Positions 13,035 to 22,763 of a stretch of DNA of 64,000 nt are shown piece by piece (positions within the stretch are counted from its first letter, which is position 1; each line of letters begins with the position of its first letter). The stretch is from Amyelois transitella. Its lineage: Eukaryota > Arthropoda > Insecta > Lepidoptera > Pyralidae. The notes under the pieces were generated by a model. That model did no database searches. It had not been told where the DNA came from and was given only the letters and a program-made list of their open reading frames with translations. A program made the translations under genes and the position numbers. Location: contig NC_083505.1 of NCBI RefSeq assembly GCF_032362555.1, forward strand, positions 9,973,501 to 10,037,500. Reading direction: 5' to 3'.

Positions 13035-13160
13035 AGTTAATCAAGGGAAAGGTTTATGAACTTGGGATTTTTCTTTTAAACGATGGGCGAGTCATAGAGA
13101 CGTGCCTCTTTGAGAATGTTGGCTGTCTACTCCGTAAGGGATAAAGATGTGATGCTATGT
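13035..13160 (+). repeat. 5'-truncated SINE copy
   Basis: Contains AATCAAGGGAAAGG, GGGATTTTTCTTTTAAACG and GTTGGCTGTCTACTCCG, a diverged copy of the SINE at 6487 lacking its first part. Confidence 0.6.
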
Positions 13161-14432
13161 ATGCACGCAAAACAGAGAGAATATGATTCCACTAGCCACG
13201 AACGATCCATGCATGACTCCTTTTGTTTAATTTACACTGTAGTTAGGTAATACTATATTCATCAATATTCCATACTAACTCTATTTTATATAATATCATA
13301 CCCAGTATTGAGTTACAAATCTTTGATGAAAATTGAATTTATCCTCTAGAAACAAGTAACTTGTAACCTTTTACACATCATTATACAATCATGACCTGTT
13401 TGTAAGTTTTAGCAAGCGCCTAAAGGCCAAAGGTTTTTGCAGATTAGTGGCACGTGTATTGTTGGCATCGCATTAGAACATTACTACGCTGGAAGTAGAC
13501 TGCAGATAATAAATAAACATTTATAGTGGGTCAAGGTGAAGCAGTTAGAAGCCGGGACAAGACACAAGAGCAGCCTGCTGACGTCAGCGCTGGAGCAGCG
13601 CAAGGATGGTCAAATCAAGTACCCACCTACATATTTATTCAATGACAACGAGTTAGGCTCTTATTATTTTTAATATGCTTTATTCGCGAATTGTTAGGAT
13701 GGACAGTTTGGGCATCATATCGCAAGGTTGTACGAGTTTAATGTGGCGGGTGATACAATCAAGCAATAGTGTTTTGTATTTATAAATACTATCTGTTCTT
13801 TTCTTTCCATTGTTTAGAAGTAGGTATGTACACTAATTCAATTACCTTCCTAAAAAGTAACTGTTATCCTATGATGATATAGGTAGACTGAATGATTAAA
13901 ATTCTGAACTTCATTCAAATCTAAGTGACGGGTGGCTCATTATTGAGTAAAGTTCCAAATTCCATACAATTCAGAAAGCTGAAATTTTAGCGCTCTCTGT
14001 GCAAAAGTAAAATTTTCAATATGAATTCTAATAAAGTTTAATTTTCTTACAACAATTTGCAAACCAATTTTTACTGTAGTGGTGTAAAAAGAAAATTTGT
14101 GAACGAGATTAAGTATGATACTATCTGTGATAAAATGCTTAAATTAAAATCCACAACAAAAGCATTACACTTATTATGTTCTCGCTACTCGACAATAGAT
14201 GGCGCTGTAAAAAATTGGATAGAACTTACCATTTACAATTTTTAGGAAAATGTATATATTTATTCCATATAAAAAAAATCATCGTATACAGTGATTTGGG
14301 GCTACTTTTGCAATATCCACAGTTAATAAAATAAATACACACCTAGGTGGTCACTTTTAAGATAACATCAAAACATTATTGGACACAAGATGGCGGTAAA
14401 AAACTATATTAAATTAAAAAAAATAAGCTTAC
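13161..14432. other. Probable mitoguardin intron or spacer, no exon recognised
   Basis: This lies 3' of the last visible mitoguardin exon on the minus strand. I searched for the exon that should follow (beginning MEALE-like in the family) and saw nothing. AGATGGCGCTGT at 14198 is part of a very common insect repeat motif. Confidence 0.35.
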
Positions 14433-15659
14433 CCATGACCCCAAGCTGCTGTGGTGATAGTGGCGCAGCATCCCCAGCTCCAGAACCGATAGATTCCGAA
14501 GCCAATGACAGCCTCTCGCTAAATCCAAGGGGACTACTTCGACCCCCACTACTTGCCACTGAACCCATGCCTGCAATTGATAAAAACATACATAAATATA
14601 ACATCACCTCTTACCTGGAGTGGTACACAGAGACTACATCTGTCCACTTGCCACAATTAATGAATAACTCTTTTTCTCTATTGCAATGCTTCGGGCCCCA
14701 TGGTCTGCCTTCTGACTTTTGGCATAACTCTTCACTGTACACTATAATAATACATAAGTAAGAAATATTATATTTTAGAAGTCTATCCTGGCATAATAAT
14801 TGGCTTCGTGCATGTTCATCAATCTTTTCATGCATGCCATGTTCTTTTGGCCTGACATCTCACCAGAATGTCCATCATTTCCATTTACATATCTTGTTTA
14901 TCTGCTTCATGTAACTTGTTTTAAATCATTCTCATTCTATATTTACAAACCAATTTTTAAGAGATTGTACTAAATACTATAAAAATGTTGTAAACAGAGT
15001 AGAGGACCTGCATTTGAAACTCAATTTTAAAAATTTCACCACCAAGTCAGTTGTAACAGAAAATTAAATGTAATTCAGTATTCTACAATGCATTTATCAC
15101 ATTCATTCACAGAGTTTTTGATTAAAAACTAGTAAGGCCACTTGTATATAAAACTGTCATAGAAATTATATCAATTATTGCTAAATAAGGCTTTTCAGCA
15201 TTCACTTTATTTACTCATAAAAATGTGAGGAAAGTAATATTGAAATTCCCTACTTCTTTTATCACACTAAGAACTGCTTTAAGGACTTGAATATATTTAA
15301 AAAGTAGTGAACTTGAGTTACCTCCATTAGGACTTCTCATTCGTGAAATTCTCTTATTGATAGCTCTTTGGATACGGGGATTTAACATTGGTTTTGCTCT
15401 GCGTCTGGCTAAGTATCTAGACAGGACTCCGACAACTACAGCACTGGTACCCACCACTCCAATACTCCATAGTACTACCTGAAAAAATATAAATATTTAG
15501 GTACATAATAAATAGGAATAGGAAATAATGTACATGTATAAATAGGATAAACAAACTTACCTTTTGGGAGGTTGTTAATTGAACTTCATTGAAGCTTATA
15601 ACTTGTCGCCAGTGCTTCAACTTATCTATCAAAGGGCTTGCTTGAATTAACAGATGCAT
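14433..15659 (-). CDS. Miga: Mitoguardin (FAM73/MIGA), N-terminal exons only
   Basis: Three minus-strand exons are clear: 15561-15659 (ATG at 15659), 15322-15478 and 14433-14570, with consensus donors and acceptors and phases 0, 1, 1. They encode about 131 residues. The second exon starts with a hydrophobic membrane segment (VVLWSIGVVGTSAVVVGVL), followed by an arginine-rich stretch and RMRSPNGG, then a Ser/Gly-rich linker and LSPQQLGVMG. That last motif and the membrane-anchor-then-basic layout match mitoguardins, outer-mitochondrial-membrane proteins that promote mitochondrial fusion and lipid exchange. The family is about 500-600 residues long, so roughly three quarters of the protein is not visible; the gene must continue at lower coordinates, through a long intron, or out of the window. 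Confidence 0.72.
14610..14960 (-). repeat. Decayed 3' end of an RTE-like LINE
   Basis: The plus strand reads AGAGACTACATCTGTCCACT, close to the stretch at 36740-36770 that ends the LINE fragment there. The minus-strand translation retains CGKWTDVVSVY, resembling the C-terminus of that element family. It lies in the intron between mitoguardin exons two and three. Confidence 0.45.
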
Positions 15660-16422
15660 GTTCACTTAGAAAAATCCAGATACAAACAATATTTACACTA
15701 TTGATGTAATTCTCCTTGTTAGGTTATCTGTCAGTTGGTCACAAATTTTTATTGTGACACAAATATTGTTAAACGGAAAGTCTCTACATCAAACTTGTTT
15801 CATTATATAGTTTTCTCAAATAAAAACAGTTCGTAAATGCAAAAATATTAGGGCACCAACAAATATATAGGTACTTGAAACTTCGCGGGTCAAATGATCC
15901 GCACTAAACTATAGACAAAATTGAAGATGTCAATAATTGCCTAAGGTTTAAAAAAATATATTTTTGAAAATCTACTGCTGTGGTATGCTTGCTTGCTCTT
16001 GAAAAAATATAATGGTTCATATGTAAGTCCAAAAAATGTTTCGTGGTTACGTAAATACTGTGTGTATGTAACCAATGTAACATAATTATTTTATATTTAT
16101 TTGCCACATTATTTTAAATTTTCCCTCGGTAAAGACTTATCAAAAGCCTTTGATATCTGTCACGGTCACGGCTGAAAACTAATACTGACATATGTCATTG
16201 AATACAGCTAGCTCGGCTCGGCACAGAGCAGACCGGACAAGTCGTATGGAAAATGTCAAATTGTCATTCTTATTTTGTGTAGCCATACAATCCTACTTTA
16301 AAAGCAATATTAATTTCCTCATTAGCATAATGAAATGGATAATTTCGGATTACTTAAACTGAGATAAACAATATAGACTATAATCGGATTCTTACAAAAA
16401 GCAGGGCACAAATTCTACAAAA
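15660..16422. promoter_or_regulatory. Divergent spacer, likely bidirectional promoter of mitoguardin and FBXO42-like genes
   Basis: Only 763 bases separate the mitoguardin ATG (-) from the FBXO42-like ATG (+). The segment 16155-16260 is richer in G+C than its surroundings. No TATA box is evident close to either start, which is normal for housekeeping promoters. Confidence 0.4.
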
Positions 16423-18754
16423 ATGGAAATAGCACCTCAGCCGTTGTTTCAAGAAACATTGCGGAACAGTGTTGAAGATCTCCCTGATGAAGTATTGGAG
16501 TTCATATTGGGATTTTTACCTCCTTACATGGACCTTCAAAATTGCATGACCGTGTGCAGGCGATGGTATAATTGCGCCCAAAGTATGTGAATAATTATTT
16601 CCAATTGTGATTGCATGTCCTGATCACTTCGAATTTTATATTTACAAAAATACATCTTAGTAATGTTTACAATATTTCATTTCAGATGTCTTGCGTAAAA
16701 CTTCAATGAAGTTAAACAAAGCTGTAGCAGAGTTCAATATATTATGGAAAAATATTGGGCCTACTGATATGGTGCCTACTATAACCAAAAGATTTTCTCA
16801 TGCTGCTTGTGTATTAGAAAACAATATGTATATATTTGGTGGTTGCACTACAAATGCTACTGCATTTAATGATCTCTGGCGATTTGATTTATCTCGGCGT
16901 CAGTGGATACGGCCTCTGGCAACAGGAACATATCCAGTACCTAAAGCATACACTACTATGGTTCACTATAAAGACTATTTAATAGTATTTGGTGGATGGA
17001 CATATCCATCACCATCTCAATACTACCAAAGTGTGTATATGTTTAATGAAATTCACTTTTACTGCATTAATACAAATAGATGGATACTTATTAATACAGA
17101 CAATAAACCTCCACCAATGGCAGGTCACTCTGCTTGTATGAAAGGGGATGAAATGGTTGTGTTTGGTGGCCTCGTTGTGGCTTCTGCTCAGAATCATGAA
17201 ATACAGTGTTCTAATGATGTCTGGGTTTTAGATATGCCTTCATTAACTTGGCGAAAACAGCCAACAACAAAACCAAGGCCATCACCTCGATATGCTCAAT
17301 CACTTATCCGTCTAGATTCAGACAGATTATTAATAATAGGTGGTGTACAAACATTACAAAATCGATTTGTATATAGTGACTGTTGGATGTTGACAATGAA
17401 AGGACCAACATGGACTTGGAAGGAACTTGCAGTGAAAAATAAAGAGTGGGCTTCTTCAAATATATGGTGTAATCCTGCATGCCGTGTTGGAGACAAAGTT
17501 GTCAGCTTAAGCCGCAGCAGAAATGGCTGGAATTGCGCTAAACCTCTAGTCACATCTGCTGTTAGATTATCAGCTCTAAGCCGACCTGAAGGGGCTCCTG
17601 TGGCAGTGAGAGTGGAACAGAGTTTACAAAGACCATTAGATAGAGACCAAAATATAAATGGCAGGCGAGGTGTGCTGCCAAGACAAGCTTCTGTACGGCA
17701 AGCACAAGATAATGCCCCAAATGAGCCTGTTCCAGGTCCTAGTAATGAACAGGCAAGATGTCCAAATCCAATACCCACAAATGAAAATATTAGTCCTAGT
17801 AAAAACCCTGCAGGCACTAACTCAGAAAATAAACAAGTGGATGGAATAGATTTAGGTAAAAATTCACCTAAGGATCCAGCTATGGGAAGAAACAAAAATA
17901 AGGTAATTAGTTTCTAATGTAACTGAACAATTTTTCCTATCTTAAACTAATACTAACCAATCATAGCACATGTCTCAATTTACTGAGGCTTGGTGTTTGT
18001 GTGATTTATTGTGTAAAGATTTAGCTTTAAAAAAAGAAAATACTTTTGACTTTATTTGACTTACAATTAACTATAATATCCATATAAAATTTTGTTAGTG
18101 TGTATCTGTACACAGAAAACAGGCAGACATTTGCATTTATAAAATGTTTTTCGAGATTGTTGGCTCTGTCTACCCCCTAAGGGATAAATACATGATAATT
18201 TGTATGTATTGATTTAATACTGTTAGAATGTAATTTTTGTTTAATGAACTATTTTAATTATTTTACAGAATAGAGGAATCAAAATAGTTCGACAGCTTCA
18301 GGAAGCTAATAAATACAGAATGGCTGCATTTGCATGTGACTCCTCGTCAAATATTACACCGCCTGAAAATGATCTCATTAATCAAAGACAAATTGCTCAT
18401 CTAGAGAATAGAAGGGACCCAGAACCTCCTCAAGCAAATCCTCAACAAAACAATGAAAGACAACCAGCAGCCAAGAAAATTAAAAGGAACACTCTCACTA
18501 TGCATGTTATGGATATTTCTAGTGTTATAGATGAAAATTCATACAATTATGTTACATGGCTATGTCCACGGCTTGGCGAAATGAGTGGGGCCCCGGAGGA
18601 AATAGTAATGTATTCACTAGTAAAAGGAAATGGAGAACTGATAATGTTTGGTGGAGTGCGAAATGACATTACTCTCTTCAATTACAGACAGGATCAACAA
18701 AACATGTATTCAAATTCTATATTTTTTATCACACCTCCAAGGGATGTTATATAA
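16423..18754 (+). CDS. FBXO42: F-box/kelch protein, FBXO42-like
   Basis: Three exons, 16423-16582, 16686-17902 and 18269-18754, join in phases 1 and 0 for about 620 residues. The F-box is at residues about 18-52 (DLPDEVLEFILGFLPP...CRRWYN). It is followed by kelch repeats to about residue 300, seen as FSHAACV..MYIFGG, DYLIVFGG, GHSACMKGDEMVVFGG and RLLIIGG. A long Pro/Asn/Ser-rich disordered region and a conserved C-terminal block with a last kelch-like strand (GELIMFGGVRND) complete it. This order is that of FBXO42 (JFK), the substrate receptor of an SCF ubiquitin ligase. The start ATG is the first in the exon and leads directly into the F-box. A SINE remnant lies in the second intron (about 18145-18210). 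Confidence 0.88.
18145..18210 (+). repeat. SINE 3' remnant in FBXO42-like intron 2
   Basis: TTGGCTCTGTCTACCCCCT and AAGGGATAAATACATG match the 3' half of the SINE at 6487; the rest is missing. Confidence 0.6.
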
Positions 18755-19058
18755 ATGTTTTAATCTTAGAAATGTTCATTTATTTTGTTATTTTTTGTGT
18801 ACATATTTTTGCCTTGTTGTGTTCTTTCAAAACATCAATAGTTTCAATACTTATTGCATCTAATGCAAAAATCATGTTATAAAGTTAAAAACAGTAAAAT
18901 TTCTTAATATATAACTGGATTCAATGTACCTATTGTATAAAACATTAAAAAAATGTTTTCTGTGATTTCTGTTGTAAATAAGAAAGGCTTACGTATAGGG
19001 AGTGTAAGTAACTAATAAAATAAAAAGTTGATTTATTATTTAAAATATGATAAAGACT
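18755..19058. terminator. Convergent 3' ends of FBXO42-like and XAB2
   Basis: AATAAA near 19013 fits the plus-strand gene, and TTTATT near 19030-19060 supplies AATAAA on the minus strand. Stop codons are only 304 bases apart, so the two 3' untranslated regions probably overlap. Confidence 0.5.
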
Positions 19059-22000
19059 TTATTTTGTCTCTGGAACTAAGCCACCAAACACAGCAGCTGG
19101 TATTTCTTTTTTCTGAACTGGTGCTACCTCCCCATCATCTTCATCACTATTCTCCGAATTCTCATCATCAATATCTATCTCATCAGGATTAACAACTTTT
19201 TCAGAACTTTCTTTGAGACCTTGTGTTTCACCTCTAACAAACATAATATTGCCCTTATTTTGAACAGCCATTTCAGCAGCTTTTGCTTCCAACATTCTCA
19301 TTCCATCTTTCATACCTGGAGCAAGGTCTGAAACTGTACCAGCAGCTTGAGCTGCAGAACTCAACATTTGAGCTGACATCATATTTACTTGAGTATTATA
19401 AGTAGCTTGGACACTTCTCTTTATTCTAAGCATTTCACGCATTGTGTCTTCATTACCATGTCTTACTTCAAACTCTTTCCAAGTATTCCAAAAATCTGCA
19501 GTTATTCTTGGATCACACATTTGACTACAGTGGGCATAGATGGCGCGAGCTCGGTCAATTTCACCTAGTTTGGTCTCCATTTCAGAGAATCTTACACACA
19601 TTTCTCTAGCTTTTTCTTCAGGTAATGTTTCGATTGCTTTTTCATAAATTTGGCGAGTTTTAGGAACCCCATAAATTTCGGCAGCTTTTTTGATATAGAT
19701 ATTAAACATCTCAAACATTTGCTCAGGAAGAACTGCAATTGTAGCACGCTCATAAACTGACATGGCATGCCTTGCTAATCCATGATCTTCTTCCAATTTA
19801 GCATATAATAGGAAAATTGATTTTGCAAATTCAGGTGGACAATGTTCAAGACATTGTTCAAATAAGTCTCTTGCTCTTTCAAGTTTTGAGCCTCCATATC
19901 TCTTTAAAAATTTAGTCAGATAGGTATTCCATATATCATACACATTTGGCCACTTAAATAGAGCTATTCCTTTCTCATAAGCTCTAAAAGCTTCTTCAAA
20001 GTAATTATTTTCTTCTAAAAATAATCCATAGTTAATTATAATTTGAGGAGTTGCTATCTTTAAATCAATAATGTGATCATAGACAGCTTTGCAAGATTTA
20101 TATGTGCCAAAACTTTCTTCTAAATCTGCATACATTGACCACACTTTCAGAGATTTGTGAAGCCGCATTTGTACTGTTTCCGTATCATCATGGTAAGCAA
20201 CTTTTCGGCTTGGCAAAACAGTTGCTTTTTGCATTAATTTAAGTGCTTCTTCATAGTTTTCGTGTCTTATTTCCATTTCAGCCCATTCACACCAAACAGA
20301 AGCCAAGTCATCAACTTTGGCATACATGACTTGAGTTGCTTTCTCAAAAATAACTCTTGCATCTTCTATTTGCTCATTTTTCTCATAAAATTTGGCAAAA
20401 CCTACCCACAAAGTGTAAAGTTTTCCAACAGCAAGTTTAGGATCTACTGTTTGCACAGCTTCAGTATAAGTATCAATTATTTCATGAGGTTTGCCTTCAT
20501 ACAGTTTAACTCTCTTGTGCCATTCAGCAACATTGTGTGGGTTCTGTCTCAGTAATACTGAATTGAGAAGTAAAAGTCGTCTTTCCATGAGATATTCAAA
20601 TCTTGCAAGTCTTAATTCTAAGTCAATGTCATCATCTTCAGAAGGATTGGGCTTTTTAGCAACTTCTTCCATTTTTTTGCTTAAGCTTAGCTCTTCAAAC
20701 TGTGCATATGCATCAAATACCTGTGTGAAATCCCTAACAGTAGTAACAGTTTGTATGGCTTCCTCATAAATATCCCTTGCCCTTTCAAAAAGCCCACTTC
20801 TCACATAATAGTCTGCCAGAGAGTTCCAAAGATGACCTAGCTGATCGGTGTATCTTCTGAGACCACCCCTAATAATAGCATCTACATTCAAAGAATGAAT
20901 TTTATCTGGATTTTTTGATATTAATTCACATAACTCATTCCATAACTGATGATTTGATTTTCCATGTTTAGACTGAAAATTTTCATTATTAACAATTTGG
21001 GCCAACTTCAGGGCGGCTTCATCTAATTTGTTGATTGATATTAAATAATCAATATATTCTTCAGTGTCTTCAGGACATAATTTCAAATATCTTCTAAATA
21101 CTCTAACAGCAGTTTCAGGAATATCATGTTTCTTTAAAAAATTCAGATATATTGGCCATATTCTATGGTGTTGAGTAATGGGTAATGCTCGCAAAGCACT
21201 GTCAAATGCTTTTCTTGTTACTGTTATTTTGCATTGGTCAGTCAAAAAAGTGCAGTAATCCATCCATAACCTTGGCATTTTGTGCATAAATACAAGAGAT
21301 CTCTCAAAGCAATTGTTCACATCTTCATAACAAGGATCAGTTATACACCTGCCACGAATTTGGCTTCTTCTGAGCTTCAGATAATTATACCACAACTTGA
21401 ATGATCCTGGCAACTCTTTTAGTGCTCTCTCATATATCATATTAATTTCATTTTTAGGGGCTCCTTTCTTATGCTCTATATACCGAAGCCAATGTTTAAC
21501 AGAAAATGGGTTCCTCAATATTTCTTCTTCATATGGTAAATCTTCTTCACTCTGGAACAAATACCCATTTTATTAGATATTATTAAAAAAGGAATCAATA
21601 TAAATCTAAATAAAAAAAAAATAGGTCTGATTGATTGACATATTAAAACACAATCCAAACTGCTGGGTCTTCAATATACATATAGTCACATCCATATTCC
21701 TTGCAGGGTAGGCAAAGCCAACAACTGCGACTGTCTTGAGATTGAAATTTGGCATGAAAATAGGTCCTTTATATTCTAGGGGTCTAGGGTGCACTTAGAA
21801 AGATTTTCTGAAGGGGAAACAACGAAATTTCTTTCTTTTACACTGGCAGGACGATGGATGTACTCTACTGAACGGGTTTGGTAGAAACTTAACAGTAATA
21901 TAGGTTAAATCCGTAAAAAACGTAATCGAAAACACAGGTGGAGCCTGGTAAGTGCGTTTGTTATGTTCGCCTGGATGAAGCTGTTTTGATATTTGGTTAA

Positions 22001-22225
22001 AAAAAGCAAACTTAAATTTTGATTATTTTTGGTTGAGAAATTTAGGAGTAGATAGATGAAGGCGCGGGTAATAGTATTGATAAAAATTATTATTATTTTA
22101 GCTGTAATATCACTGATGTTCAAAAGATGAATAACCTCGGTTTTCGGTACAAAATCATGAATTAAATAACATATGAGCACACTTACGAAAAAGATGTCAA
22201 TTTCTTTTCCGTCCAAGAGCGGCAT
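19059..22225 (-). CDS. XAB2: Pre-mRNA-splicing factor SYF1 / XAB2
   Basis: Two minus-strand exons: 22187-22225 (MPLLDGKEIDIFF, donor GTAAGT) and 19059-21551 (acceptor TTGTTCCAG), joined in phase 0 for about 843 residues; human XAB2 is about 855. The body is a long array of HAT/TPR-like repeats with recurring W..Y..FE and RAR.IYE motifs (such as RARDIYEEAIQ, RARDLFEQCLE, RARAIYAHC). The C-terminus carries FVRGETQG, an acidic Asp/Glu/Asn tract and a final AAVFGGLVPE. SYF1/XAB2 is a scaffold of the Prp19-associated complex in the spliceosome and also takes part in transcription-coupled repair. The near-intronless main exon is intact. Confidence 0.93.
21640..21800 (-). repeat. Repeat with a SINE fragment nested in it, XAB2 intron 1
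   Basis: The outer repeat shows AAACTGCTGGGTCTTC and GAGATTGAAATTTGGCATG, parts of the common motif 'CTGCTGGGTCTAGA..TTGAAATTTGGCA'. Between these halves lies TCACATCCATATTCCTTGCA, which is SINE 3' sequence in antisense. The SINE therefore inserted into an older repeat. Confidence 0.45.
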
Positions 22226-22763
22226 CTTTATTGATTTGAGTTAGATGGTTGCTTACAGTTGAAATAATATATATAAAAAACCAACAAACAGTACATAAAT
22301 ACAGTGGTAGGTACACAATTTCTTTGACGGACGACACGGCACACGCGAAGCAAAGAAACTTTTTTTTTAACTCATTTGATAGACTGTCAACTTTAAATCA
22401 AACCCGCTACCCCTACCTACGAGGTTACTGACAGTATTTTTTTACAGTTATGAACATACGATCAACAGACCTACGACATTAGTAATAGGTATATATAATT
22501 AAATATGTAGATAGTCGACTAACGTCGACTACGATACGATACGTAGCCTTTTCAAAGATATCGGATATCCAACCAGCGGTATTTTGGAACACCTAAAGGA
22601 TTTCAAAGTTTATGGTCATTCACTCAATGGTTGAGATTGGTGATTTTTATCATTCATTCATTCGTTCAATAAATATATAAACAATGGCGGACATGATGCC
22701 GGTGAAAATGTATATTTTCAATCGATTTTAATTTAAAAGTGAGACAAATGCATTTCATTTATA
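22226..22763. promoter_or_regulatory. Divergent spacer, likely shared promoter of XAB2 and Flacc-like genes
   Basis: The two ATGs face away from each other with 538 bases between them. GATACGATACG and the palindrome-like GATATCGGATATCC are visible at 22530-22570. No TATA box was identified near either start. Confidence 0.4.
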
